A DNA stretch of 64,000 nt from Bdellovibrio sp. NC01 (GCF_006874625.1 NZ_CP030034.1:434001-498000), one strand, 5' to 3'. Shown: positions 1 to 8,815, counted from the stretch's first letter. Numbers and translations: made by a program. Notes: a model not told the origin generated them from the sequence alone.

Positions 1-141
1 TTTCGTCGCTTTCGCTGGTGTTTGCGCCGGTTCTTGAGTTTGAGATTGCGCTTTAGCATTCACACAAATAGCGACGACGAAGATGCAGAACATCTTCGAA
101 ATTTTTAGTGGTGTGGTGATTAAGGCAAATTTTATCTTCAA
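1..141 (-). CDS. Secreted protein, 5' end only (runs off the left edge)
   Basis: An open frame on the minus strand leaves the window at base 1, so only the first 47 codons are visible. The best start is a TTG at 139-141 preceded by GGAG at a good distance; an in-frame ATG lies at 91-93. The N-terminus is basic (Lys-Ile-Lys), followed by a hydrophobic stretch ending in a signal-peptidase-like Asn-Ala-Lys-Ala, then a Gln/Pro/Ala/Lys-rich segment. It therefore looks exported. It begins 2 nt after the stop of the upstream giant lipoprotein gene, so the two are probably co-transcribed. No function can be assigned from the visible part. Confidence 0.6.
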   Translation of the reverse strand, partial: MKIKFALITTPLKISKMFCIFVVAICVNAKAQSQTQEPAQTPAKATK

Positions 142-143
142 AT

Positions 144-3100
144 CTAAAGCTCCGGTGTTAATCCAATGTTTGCGAGTCCTAAACGTTGCGTAGTGGCTGC
201 GTAAGGAACGACGAGCAGTTTTCCTGTCGTATTGTAGTAAGAACGACGAGAGTAAACAGTCGCTGGATTGCCAGAGGTCGCTTGAGTTAAGTAAGCGCTT
301 CCCGCGCAAGTCGGTGTTGTTGCCGTCGTCGTACAATAGCGTACTTCGTAGCGTGGGCTGTTGAGACGATCCCCGTAATCACCAGTCACAACATAGTTAA
401 TCCAAAGATGTGCGCCGGTGCCGCTCCCCACGATTTGTAAACTCGGATATAGACCTAATCCCGAAGAATCAGCACTTTGTGCGGTGACTTGGGAAGCACA
501 TGTGAATGTTGTTGTTGAAGTGAAGTCACACGTTGAAAGCTTAGATGCTTTATAGATGTTTTCGCCCGCTTGATGAGCGACATAGAATTTCGTTCCATCC
601 ATAACCATTGATGGATAAACACCGGGTTCAAATGTATCGCCGCCGATAACAACGCTTTGATTATCGATCACAGAATTTGATCCACATGTTGGCGTGTTAT
701 CCCCACCAATCGTACATGCTGTGCCCATTAAGACTCGGGTTGAAGCTTGCGTAAAGTATGAAACGACAGCTTGCGCCCCATTGAAGGCCAGGCTGATGTA
801 AGATGCGTTGTTGTCGCCTAAAGTGGCGTTCTCATAGGCTTTACAAGTATTAACATTTACGCCGTTGGAAGGATCAGTGCCTGCGGTATCGATATCGCAG
901 ACTGTGATGATGAATCCGGTATGAGTTTGATTAGCCATAGCGAGTTTGTCGCCAGAGATTACCATTGCAGGATACAAACCAGCACCAGCTTTATTAATGG
1001 TTGGCGATGTATGTGGTTTCAAGATCGCACAGTCTGAAAGAGTGGGGCTAGATGAACCTTTTTTGATGCAACTTAGAATCGTCGCATCACCATACCCGGA
1101 ACTATCATTTTCTTGATTTTGAAGAGCGACAAATATTTTATTTCCGCTTTGTTGGATGCGCGGACCGGAACCGTTTCCAATTCCTGATAGGAACAATCTT
1201 GTACCATCATTAATTTCACTTTGTTGACAAGAAGTCGTATTAACTGCCGACTCTGTCGTCATCGGGCATACCGTAATTACGGGACGAGAGTACGCGCTGG
1301 CTACTGTGCCATCTGTACTGCGAGATGCAAAGTAATAGTAAGTTCCATCTGAAGTGACGTCACCTTCCAAACCAAATCTGACTGCTCCAAGGGTTCCGGT
1401 TGTTTCGTTATAACTGGCAGCCTTTATTGCTAAAGCCGACGTTGTAGTTTGTTGTGTTGTAACTACATCTTGGGCTGCGACGAACGAAGCGGCTTGTGTA
1501 GGGCTGAATAAGATTGAATAAGTACAGCTAGCTTGACCAGCAAGAGTCGAACCACATGTTGAACTTGTGACGGTGAACACGCTTGAATTTGTGCCCGTGA
1601 AAGTTGAAAGACTTAAGCCCGTTGCAGTGCGATCACCGTTGTTTGTGATTGTAATTGTCCCTGAAGTTGCGGTTTGAGTCACTTTCGTTGGGCCGAAAGT
1701 AATCGAAGCCGGCGAAGACGTGATCGAAACAGATCTCAATGAGTGACCTACGACGTGCGAAGCGGCTGCCGTAACTGTATTGCCACTCAGGACGCTTGTG
1801 CCAGTGACGGTCAAAGCATAATCAGACGTTTCATTGTTTGTTGTTGGCGTATACACAACATCGAAAGTACAAGTTGCAAGTGCCGCAATTGTTGTTCCCG
1901 TACAAGTGTCATTTGCAACTGTCATTGTGCCAGTCGCACCACTTGATGAAACAAGGCCCACAGTAAGACCCGAGATATCGCCTGCACCAGATGCATTATT
2001 GCGAATTGTATAAGTCACAGATTTATTGGCAGGGATTAGATTTACGATGTTATTCGCATCATCTGTTGGACCCGTGATATCTGTTGTCGCAATTGTCGTG
2101 ATGAAAGTACTTTGCGCACGTGTATCTTTAATCGCAAGTGCCGCAACCGGAACCGTTGAACCAGTAATTGCCACGGTCTTCGTCGAGTTATGTGCGTTTT
2201 GAGTTTCCGTCAAAGTCAAAGTTTGCGAAGCATTTCCAGTGGAACCTTCCGCATAACTTGAAACCTGAATCGTGCAGTTCGCGCCTGCCGCAATCGTCGC
2301 ACATGTGCCTGAGTTCAATCCAAATGGTGGATTTGTTAATCCAGTAAAACCAAGATTCGCAACACGATTACCGTTGTTTGTGATGACAACAGACTTCGTA
2401 TCATGCGGGCCTGCAAAACCAAGCTCAACGGGGCCGAACGCTAACGTGTTGACGGAAAGAGCCAAGCTCATCGTCGTGCCTTTACCAGTTAGCGTGATGT
2501 CATTGTTATACGGGTTCGGCAACAATGCTCCTGCACGAAGCACGATTGATTTATTACCCGAAGTCGTTGGCTGGAAATTCACAGTCACAGTACAGCTATC
2601 GCCTGGATTCATGTGATTCCCGATAGCGCAAGTCGTGGCCGTGATCGTAAATGAAGAATCAGAACCGACAAAACCAAATGAAGTTAAATCAATCGCATAA
2701 GATTTTGGATTCGTAAGTGTGAAAGTCTGAGTCAGTTGTTCGGTGTTAATATCTTGTTCTCCGAAAGCAACTGTGCCAGTCCAATTCATTTTCGGAATTT
2801 CTTTTACTTCAGCACTCAGTGCCACTTCCGTATGTCCACCCACTGCGCAATCGACATTCAATTTTTTACCAGTCAACGAAATGCCAGAAGACTGACTTGG
2901 CAAAGTCACTTTAATCGAGCACGAAGAACTGCTATTAATAGTCGCAGCACATGTCGAAGTCCCGTCAATCGTAAACGGTGAGTCGATTGTATAGTTACAA
3001 CTTGTCGCATGATCTAAAGAAGACGGATTCGCAATCGTGATAGCTGGAGAGGTCGCGGCTGCGCCAATGTCAATATCCCCAAAGTTATAGACAGAAGAAA

Positions 3101-6100
3101 CTGAATTAGTGATTTGTTCTGCAGAGCCTGCATAAGAAATAGTTTTGCTGATAGCTCCTGCACTTACAGTATACGTGCCTGAAGTCGTTCCGGTTGCACT
3201 TGGATCAAAATTAATCTTCATCGTGCAATTCGCCCCAATCGCAAGCGTATTGCCGTTGCAAAGATCATTTGAAACAGACCACGGTAAACCCTGACTTAAA
3301 GCCCCTGACACTAATGCAGCGGAAGTTCCATTCGCAGCATTGTTGCTGACAGTAATTGTTTGCTCGGTATGCGAACCAACTAAGTGACCTAAGAAACTTA
3401 CGGACATTGGTGAAGGGACCACGCGCGAAGTAGGATCAACCGCTTCTCCTGTAAATGATGCTGTCAACGTCGCGAAGTTAGAACCCGTCACTGAAAGAGT
3501 TGCAGTGCGAGTTCCCGAAATACTCGGTGTCCAAGTGACGTCGATTGTGCAAGAAGCAGTCGGGGACATCTGGGTTGGACAGTTGTTCGCTGTGATTTGA
3601 AATTCAGGCATGTTTGAAACGGCGGCAAGCACGGCTTTCGCAACATCATCAAGCGCCACACCCGTATGAGTTAAAGTCATCGTTGTTGTATAAGTCTGAC
3701 CAATATCCACATAACCTAAGTTTGTCGTACCAGTTAAACTTAATGTTGGCGGCTTTTGTACGTAAGCATGAAGTGCAACACGAGCGCGACCACCCACCGA
3801 ACATGTGTAATCAAGAGTTTCGTTGAAATCCGCAGACGCACTTTGTGATGGCAATACAACCTGAGTCGAACAAGAACTCAAAGGTGCTAACGATGAAGTA
3901 CAAGTTGAGTTAGTCACAACAAATTGCGCAGAAGTACTTAGCGTACAAGAACTTGCCGTATCCACATCAGAAGGATTCGAGAAGACAAACGTCTGAGAGT
4001 ATTGTGCCGTACCAGTTGGCACGATGTTCATGTCATAGCTCGCTGCTGACGATTGAATTTTCACAGCTTCGCCAGAAAATTTTAGAGAAGGCATCGTTGT
4101 TAACGTGCCGTCAGAAGAACTTAAAGTTAAAGCACCCGTCGTTGCACCAATAGCTTCGCTACCTGCCGTTGCTGAAGGATTAAAGCGAACACGCACTTTA
4201 CAAAGATCGGAATGCAGAAGAGTGCCGCTTGCTAAGTTGGCACAATCGCTGGCTCCGGCTGAAACCAAACTCCAACTTGTCGGAGCAGAAGGCAGTGTCA
4301 CACTTAAGTCAGGAACGTCGGCGCTTAAATCAGAATTCGCTAAAACAAAATCGAAATCCTGAGTTATTCCCACAAGACGTTTTTTTGCGTCCGCTTGCGC
4401 AGGTGGCAGCGTCACTAAACGAAGCTCACTGCGTGACGAGCCCGAAAGTTGTACGGTCGCAGTGCCACCGACAGAACAAACGTAAGAAAGGGCTGCTTGA
4501 TTATCAACCTCAGGCGACTTCGCAGTGTAGTGAACTTTCACATTACAACTTGCACCAGCCGCCAGTGAAGTGGCGCCATAACAAGAGCTATCGTAATCAA
4601 CGACGAAATTCTGTGCGCTCAGTGCTGAACTGTCTAGACGACAACCAGTTGCTGCCACACTCGTTGGATTTTTAAATTCGAAGCTATAGCTTGGACGATC
4701 TTTGGTTGGAACGACACTGCCGAAATCAACTCGTGCTTGCGACGCTCTGACAGTAGAAACAGACCCCACTAGCGCAATATTAGAATCCAAAGTGGCCTGT
4801 GTGGATTTTGCCGTTAATGAAGCAGAATAATTTCCAATCGCAGTACCATTCAATCTCACGACAACATTACAGCTTGCGCCCGCCGCCAGCGTACTTGCAC
4901 ATGTAGATGATTGAACCGCAAAACGTGTTCCCGATAAATTATTTAAAGTAATTTGTAGGCCGGTTAAGGGCGAAGCATCTGTGTTTGTGAACTGAATTGT
5001 CTGATCTTTCGTTGATGACAACAACACGTCACCGAAATTCGCTTCATTGGTGCTTGCGATTAACAAGCTAGAAGTTTTTCTACCATGAAGGGGAATTGTT
5101 AAATTGCCACCACGAGTGTCACAAAGAATTTGCAGCTGTGCCTTCGCATCACCAGAACTTACAATCGGTGTCCACTGCACATTGATATCGCAATCCGTGC
5201 CACCAGCCACAGAGCTCGTGCATGTTCCCCCCGGAGTGACTGCAAATTGCGAAGCATTCGTGCCGCCGATTGTATTGAACGTACATGCAGTTGCAGGGGA
5301 GCTAGGACCAGAAGGCAAATTCAAGTGCAATGTTTGAACAATCGGAGCCGTTGCATTGCTCGTTCCAAAATCTAAGGATGATTGTGTTGTCGTCCACTGG
5401 TAAGCATTACCCTGGAAGCGAAGGACCTGCGAAATGCCGTTGCTTGCGCTGACTAAAAGATCACACGTTTGCAAACCAGCTGTCGTTGGCTTGTAAGTCA
5501 AAGTCAGTTCACACGAGGTTTTTCCAGCAAGATCAGTGACTGCACTGCATGGTCCTGTCAGGCCATCACTTAAAGTACATGCTGATCCGGGCTTCAAAGA
5601 ATAATGGATGTTTTTAAGATCAATCGCTGTACCAGCAACATCTTGTCCGTGATTTTCTAAATTAAATTGGAAAGAGACGGGTGCACCGGCAGCAACATCG
5701 TGAACAAACGTATCCGGCAAAGCAAGTTTGGTTGGATCGACGTAAAAATCCGCAAGCAGCGAGTTAGCATCGAAGCCTGAATTGATAATGAAGTCTTCAC
5801 CAAGGAATGTTTTAAAATTCAGCTGAACAGTTTGCGCCGCAGGAGCTGGATCGTTGGGTTTATACAAAATCGCTACTGAACAACTTTGACTATATAATAG
5901 TGTTGTACCAATGCATGACTTTGCAGAGCGAGCATCGCCGTCGGTAAACGCAGCATCACCTGGACTTAAGGCCTTACTTGCGAACGTTAACGGAGAAAGA
6001 CCAGGGTTGGTAACAACGAACTCTAAAAGAATCTGTTCGCCATAACGAACTGTTTTGATTTTTAAAGAACCCAGTGAGCCATTTGCACCCACAGAAACTG

Positions 6101-6278
6101 AAGATGAATCGCTATCACTGCCTTGGAAGGCAATCGATGTAGAAGCGGAAGCACAGTTGGCGTTATTATTAAGACAAGCAGATGACGAGATGACTCCTTG
6201 GGGAGAGCACCCAATCAGTGTTAGCAGATATAATAGATAAAAACCGTTCAGCAGTTTTTTAATCAATTCCAGCCTCAT
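144..6278 (-). CDS. Giant lipoprotein with tandem choice-of-anchor-D (ASH-like) domains
   Basis: About 2,044 residues. I start at ATG 6278, which gives a standard lipoprotein signal (basic start, hydrophobic core, lipobox L-I-G-C with Cys24); a GTG at 6308 would add ten residues ahead of it. From roughly residue 60 to 1560 the protein is a run of beta-rich units of about 100 residues, each with the pattern 'FG-V...T...T.TN.G', 'F.V....C...LA.GASC...V.F.P...G...A.L' and 'L.G'. This is typical of choice-of-anchor-D/ASH (Hydin-like) Ig folds. The last ~450 residues change to repeated blocks with Cys pairs and 'YPS-M...G.K.Y.A', resembling a beta-propeller. Probably a surface-exposed adhesive or structural protein anchored by lipid. 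Substrate or partner unknown. The next gene starts 2 nt downstream. Confidence 0.85.
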   Translation of the reverse strand: MRLELIKKLLNGFYLLYLLTLIGCSPQGVISSSACLNNNANCASASTSIAFQGSDSDSSSVSVGANGSLGSLKIKTVRYGEQILLEFVVTNPGLSPLTFASKALSPGDAAFTDGDARSAKSCIGTTLLYSQSCSVAILYKPNDPAPAAQTVQLNFKTFLGEDFIINSGFDANSLLADFYVDPTKLALPDTFVHDVAAGAPVSFQFNLENHGQDVAGTAIDLKNIHYSLKPGSACTLSDGLTGPCSAVTDLAGKTSCELTLTYKPTTAGLQTCDLLVSASNGISQVLRFQGNAYQWTTTQSSLDFGTSNATAPIVQTLHLNLPSGPSSPATACTFNTIGGTNASQFAVTPGGTCTSSVAGGTDCDINVQWTPIVSSGDAKAQLQILCDTRGGNLTIPLHGRKTSSLLIASTNEANFGDVLLSSTKDQTIQFTNTDASPLTGLQITLNNLSGTRFAVQSSTCASTLAAGASCNVVVRLNGTAIGNYSASLTAKSTQATLDSNIALVGSVSTVRASQARVDFGSVVPTKDRPSYSFEFKNPTSVAATGCRLDSSALSAQNFVVDYDSSCYGATSLAAGASCNVKVHYTAKSPEVDNQAALSYVCSVGGTATVQLSGSSRSELRLVTLPPAQADAKKRLVGITQDFDFVLANSDLSADVPDLSVTLPSAPTSWSLVSAGASDCANLASGTLLHSDLCKVRVRFNPSATAGSEAIGATTGALTLSSSDGTLTTMPSLKFSGEAVKIQSSAASYDMNIVPTGTAQYSQTFVFSNPSDVDTASSCTLSTSAQFVVTNSTCTSSLAPLSSCSTQVVLPSQSASADFNETLDYTCSVGGRARVALHAYVQKPPTLSLTGTTNLGYVDIGQTYTTTMTLTHTGVALDDVAKAVLAAVSNMPEFQITANNCPTQMSPTASCTIDVTWTPSISGTRTATLSVTGSNFATLTASFTGEAVDPTSRVVPSPMSVSFLGHLVGSHTEQTITVSNNAANGTSAALVSGALSQGLPWSVSNDLCNGNTLAIGANCTMKINFDPSATGTTSGTYTVSAGAISKTISYAGSAEQITNSVSSVYNFGDIDIGAAATSPAITIANPSSLDHATSCNYTIDSPFTIDGTSTCAATINSSSSCSIKVTLPSQSSGISLTGKKLNVDCAVGGHTEVALSAEVKEIPKMNWTGTVAFGEQDINTEQLTQTFTLTNPKSYAIDLTSFGFVGSDSSFTITATTCAIGNHMNPGDSCTVTVNFQPTTSGNKSIVLRAGALLPNPYNNDITLTGKGTTMSLALSVNTLAFGPVELGFAGPHDTKSVVITNNGNRVANLGFTGLTNPPFGLNSGTCATIAAGANCTIQVSSYAEGSTGNASQTLTLTETQNAHNSTKTVAITGSTVPVAALAIKDTRAQSTFITTIATTDITGPTDDANNIVNLIPANKSVTYTIRNNASGAGDISGLTVGLVSSSGATGTMTVANDTCTGTTIAALATCTFDVVYTPTTNNETSDYALTVTGTSVLSGNTVTAAASHVVGHSLRSVSITSSPASITFGPTKVTQTATSGTITITNNGDRTATGLSLSTFTGTNSSVFTVTSSTCGSTLAGQASCTYSILFSPTQAASFVAAQDVVTTQQTTTSALAIKAASYNETTGTLGAVRFGLEGDVTSDGTYYYFASRSTDGTVASAYSRPVITVCPMTTESAVNTTSCQQSEINDGTRLFLSGIGNGSGPRIQQSGNKIFVALQNQENDSSGYGDATILSCIKKGSSSPTLSDCAILKPHTSPTINKAGAGLYPAMVISGDKLAMANQTHTGFIITVCDIDTAGTDPSNGVNVNTCKAYENATLGDNNASYISLAFNGAQAVVSYFTQASTRVLMGTACTIGGDNTPTCGSNSVIDNQSVVIGGDTFEPGVYPSMVMDGTKFYVAHQAGENIYKASKLSTCDFTSTTTFTCASQVTAQSADSSGLGLYPSLQIVGSGTGAHLWINYVVTGDYGDRLNSPRYEVRYCTTTATTPTCAGSAYLTQATSGNPATVYSRRSYYNTTGKLLVVPYAATTQRLGLANIGLTPEL

Positions 6279-6489
6279 TACCAGTACGCACAAGTCGAAG
6301 TTGTTCACGGGAATATATCTATATAATTAATCGGTATAACGAGGTGCCTCCTAAAGAGACAAAGTCATATTTGTTGCCGCAATTTGTGCGTAGTGAGCGC
6401 ATATATTCTCCATAAGCGAAAAATCTCACAACTTTAGGCTAGAAATGTAAAAAAATGATACGTATCACTTTAGGAATTTCTCACGACTC

Positions 6490-6498
6490 CGATGAGTA
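6490..6498 (+). promoter_or_regulatory. Candidate flagellar promoter -10 element (CGATGAGTA), copy 1
   Basis: CGATGAGTA occurs 97 nt upstream of the first flagellin ATG and again (7812-7820) 125 nt upstream of the second flagellin ATG. TCCGATGA resembles the sigma-28 (FliA) -10 consensus GCCGATAA at 6 of 8 positions. No good -35 TAAA is seen at standard spacing, so this is a candidate only. Confidence 0.35.
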
Positions 6499-6538
6499 AG
6501 GTAAGAAATGAACCGCCCATCGGCACTAAGACGGTGCT

Positions 6539-6577
6539 CTGAGTTTCAAGGATCGAAACTCAGTAAATCTTCAAGGA
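6539..6577 (+). promoter_or_regulatory. Flagellin leader: GGA-loop hairpin plus second GGA motif at the Shine-Dalgarno
   Basis: CTGAGTTTC (6539-6547) and GAAACTCAG (6555-6563) form a perfect 9-bp stem with the loop AAGGATC. The octamer TTCAAGGA spans stem and loop (6545-6552) and recurs at 6570-6577, where it is part of the Shine-Dalgarno AAGGAGGAGG just before the ATG at 6587. A GGA in a hairpin loop plus a second GGA over the ribosome-binding site is the arrangement bound by CsrA in other flagellin leaders. Binding here is inferred. Confidence 0.45.
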
Positions 6578-6586
6578 GGAGGAATT

Positions 6587-7435
6587 ATGGGTTTACGTAT
6601 TAACACGAATACAGCTTCGTTGAACGCACAAAGAGTTTTGTGGGGCACGAAGATTGGTCTTGATAAGAGCATGGAAAAGCTTGCATCAGGATTCCGTATT
6701 AACCGCGCTGGTGACGATGCTGCCGGTCTAGCGATCTCTGAGAATTTGAAAGCTCAAGTTCGCGGTCTAAAACAAGCGTCACGCAATGCTCAAGACGGTA
6801 TCTCTCTAGTCCAAGTGGCAGAGGGTTCAATGAATGAGATCTCTTCGATCTTAATCCGTTTGAGAGAGTTGTCTGTACAAGCAGCTTCTGACACTGTCGG
6901 ACCGACTGAGCGTCAGTTCCTAAACGTAGAGTATGATCAACTAGTATCAGAGATCGACCGTATCTCCGAAGGTACAGAGTTCAACGGAACTCAACTTTTG
7001 GCAGGAACTGGTTCTATCTTGGACTTCCAAGTTGGTACTAGAAATAATCCAGAAATCGACCGTATCTCTTTCGACGCATCAAAAGCAGACGCTAACTCTG
7101 CAGCACTTGGTGTAAACTTGACGTCAGTAGCAGATAAAGCTTCAGCACAAAATGCTCTAGCAGCTATCGACCAAGCGATCGTAAGTGTCTCTGCAATGCG
7201 TGCAGACTTCGGTGCGATCCAAAATCGTCTTCAATCAACTGTTTCGAACATTCAAGTATCGGTTGAGAATATGTCTGCTGCTAACTCTCGTATCAGAGAC
7301 GTAGACGTAGCTGAAGAGACTTCAGAAATGACTAGAAATAATATCTTGTTGCAAGCAGGTACTAGCGTACTAGCACAAGCGAACCAACAAGCTAACGTAG
7401 CACTTGGACTCTTGAACAAATCTTTCCAAGGTTAG
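6587..7435 (+). CDS. fliC: Flagellin
   Basis: A 282-residue flagellin, the subunit of the flagellar filament, exported through the flagellar type III apparatus. It starts with the conserved 'MGLRINTN..SLNAQR' and carries the D0/D1 signature 'SGFRINRAGDDAAGLAISENL' region (about residues 34-54) and 'RELSVQAASDT' (about 94-104). It ends with the conserved C-terminal helix 'NSRIRDVDVAEETSEMTRNNILLQAGTSVLAQANQ'-type segment. Short length means the variable D2/D3 domains are absent. The strong Shine-Dalgarno AAGGAGGAGGAATT sets the start. A second flagellin follows on the same strand. Bdellovibrio genomes encode several flagellins; which numbered paralogue this is cannot be decided here. Confidence 0.97.
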   Translation: MGLRINTNTASLNAQRVLWGTKIGLDKSMEKLASGFRINRAGDDAAGLAISENLKAQVRGLKQASRNAQDGISLVQVAEGSMNEISSILIRLRELSVQAASDTVGPTERQFLNVEYDQLVSEIDRISEGTEFNGTQLLAGTGSILDFQVGTRNNPEIDRISFDASKADANSAALGVNLTSVADKASAQNALAAIDQAIVSVSAMRADFGAIQNRLQSTVSNIQVSVENMSAANSRIRDVDVAEETSEMTRNNILLQAGTSVLAQANQQANVALGLLNKSFQG

Positions 7436-7811
7436 TCTAACAACTTACTTCGATAATGGATTGTCGGAGTAAGTAGACTCAACTTCCGAAAAGATTTCGG
7501 TTCCCGATCTTATCTTCAATGATCAAGATCACCCTCAAGAGAACCGTCTAACGACGGTTCCGAGTGTATAAAAGCCCGAAGCTCTATTAAAAGAGCTGAC
7601 TATATTGATCTGTTTCCTGCGACGTGTCCCCACAGAAATGTGGGGAACACAATTTTCTTCCGAAGCTCTCGGCTTCGATGACGACGTTCTTAGTCGTGTG
7701 ATTTTTATTCGCGCACCCTGCGCACGTTTCAAAAAAGTTTTCTCTCGTAAATTTCCAAAAAATAAAAAAAAGAAATCGAAAATCTGGACTCGAGATCTCT
7801 TGAATTTTTGT

Positions 7812-7820
7812 CGATGAGTA
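7812..7820 (+). promoter_or_regulatory. Candidate flagellar promoter -10 element (CGATGAGTA), copy 2
   Basis: Second copy of the 9-mer seen upstream of the first flagellin. Here it is preceded by GT (GTCGATGA, 6 of 8 matches to the sigma-28 -10). As with copy 1, the -35 is unclear. Confidence 0.3.
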
Positions 7821-7906
7821 TAGCGGAGCTTCTTCGCAAGCATCCACATTATTAATTTAACAGGTGCACGGATCGCGCCTTATGCCAATGGATGGCAACA
7901 CTTCAC

Positions 7907-7936
7907 GGAGGAAGAAACTTATGCACGGAGGATAGA
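7907..7936 (+). promoter_or_regulatory. Flagellin 2 leader with duplicated CACGGAGGA and a four-codon mini-ORF
   Basis: Two copies of CACGGAGGA lie 17 nt apart. The first is a Shine-Dalgarno for ATG 7921, which opens the mini-ORF ATG-CAC-GGA-GGA-TAG (7921-7935). The second copy is inside that mini-ORF and is the Shine-Dalgarno for the flagellin ATG at 7937, one base after the mini-ORF stop. The arrangement suggests translational coupling or occlusion of both sites by a GGA-binding regulator. Confidence 0.5.
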
Positions 7937-8770
7937 ATGGGATTAAGAATTGGAACAAACGTGTCGGCATTGAATGCACAAAAAAACCTGTATATGACAC
8001 GTCTGAACGCAGATAAATCAATGGCAAGATTGGCTTCTGGACAAAGAATCAATCAAGCTGCAGACGATGCTGCGGGACTTGCGATCAGCGAAAACTTAAA
8101 AGGACAAATTCGCGGTCTTAGACAAGCTAACCGAAATGCCAATGATGGTATCTCGTTAGTGCAAGTGGCAGAGGGTTCATTGAACGAAGTATCCAACATG
8201 CTCATTCGCTTGAGAGAGTTGGGCGTTCAAGCTTCATCTGATACTATTGGTGACACAGAAAGAAAGTTCCTAGATGTTGAGTATCAACAGTTGAAGTCAG
8301 AGGTTCAGCGTATTACTGAATCAACGAAGTACAACGGATACGATCTTCTGAACGGAACTGGTGGAATGATTGATATTCAAGTGGGCGTGAACAACGATGC
8401 TTTCCAAGATCGCATCAGTTTCAACGCAGGTGCAGCGAACTCTTCACTAGAGGCTTTGGGTCTAACTGCTGAATCAGTAGGAACGAAACAAGGTGCGCAA
8501 CTAAGCTTGAGTACGATCGACTCAGCACTCACTTCGGTGAATGCGATTCGTGCAAACTTTGGTGCTCTACAAAATCGTTTGGTATCAACATCTAATAACT
8601 TGTTGATCGCAGATGAAAACTTGTCAGCAGCAAATTCGCGAATCAGAGACACTGACGTAGCGGCAGAAACATCAGAGATGACAAGAAATAACATCTTGTT
8701 GCAAGCGGGTGTATCAGTCCTAGGTCAAGCGAATCAGTCGCAACAATTGGCTTTAAAACTTTTGGGCTAA
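7937..8770 (+). CDS. fliC: Flagellin (second copy)
   Basis: A 277-residue flagellin. I place the start at ATG 7937, giving 'MGLRIGTNVSALNAQK', which matches the first flagellin and the family; the longer frame from 7892 adds 15 residues that do not fit. The D0/D1 helices are strongly conserved with its neighbour ('INQAADDAAGLAISENLKG', 'GDTERKFLDVEYQQLKSE', and the C-terminal 'NSRIRDTDVAAETSEMTRN'). The central part differs between the two. It forms the filament together with other flagellins; the separate leader suggests its dosage is set independently. It ends at a strong terminator (8816-8840). Confidence 0.96.
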   Translation: MGLRIGTNVSALNAQKNLYMTRLNADKSMARLASGQRINQAADDAAGLAISENLKGQIRGLRQANRNANDGISLVQVAEGSLNEVSNMLIRLRELGVQASSDTIGDTERKFLDVEYQQLKSEVQRITESTKYNGYDLLNGTGGMIDIQVGVNNDAFQDRISFNAGAANSSLEALGLTAESVGTKQGAQLSLSTIDSALTSVNAIRANFGALQNRLVSTSNNLLIADENLSAANSRIRDTDVAAETSEMTRNNILLQAGVSVLGQANQSQQLALKLLG

Positions 8771-8815
8771 TTGAGTAAAAGTTAAAATAAATCTCCCTGA
8801 AGACTGGGAGTAAAG

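Larger units (their letters stand above)
6279..6586. other. Divergent intergenic region, 308 nt, lipoprotein / flagellin leader
   Basis: No gene fits here. It must hold divergent promoters for the giant lipoprotein (minus) and the first flagellin (plus). Visible structure: a 12-bp perfect palindrome TGATACGTATCA at 6456-6467 flanked by two copies of ACTTTAGG (6431-6438 and 6467-6474); the motif CGATGAGTA at 6490-6498, repeated upstream of the second flagellin; a stem-loop GCAC/GTGC near 6521-6537; and the GGA-loop hairpin described separately. I see no convincing sigma-70 promoter. Confidence 0.6.
7436..7936 (+). ncRNA. Structured 500-nt spacer between flagellin genes; candidate structured RNA / UTR
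   Basis: No credible protein gene. Between 7443 and 7725 at least eight inverted repeats follow one another: 7443-7453/7464-7474 (11 bp with one G·U on the RNA), 7486-7491/7495-7500, 7506-7511/7525-7530, 7541-7548/7553-7560 (GAACCGTC, perfect), 7580-7585/7592-7597, 7624-7634/7639-7650 (11 bp with one bulge, GAAA tetraloop), 7661-7666/7672-7677 and 7681-7685/7693-7697, the last followed by ATTTTTATT and so terminator-like. This density suggests a folded 3'UTR or a separate small RNA. The remaining part (7726-7936) is AT-rich and leads into the second flagellin leader. I see no c-di-GMP riboswitch consensus. Confidence 0.4.

Noticed and set aside
7605-7849. Open frames of 70–104 codons on both strands in the flagellin spacer
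   Set aside because: They overlap the string of hairpins, lack Shine-Dalgarno sequences and have random composition.
7436-7936. Possible c-di-GMP (GEMM) riboswitch in the flagellin spacer
   Set aside because: The conserved GCAAACC and ACGCAAAGCC segments are absent.
7892-7936. Upstream start (ATG 7892) for the second flagellin
   Set aside because: Adds 15 residues not found in flagellins; ATG 7937 has the better Shine-Dalgarno and the family N-terminus.
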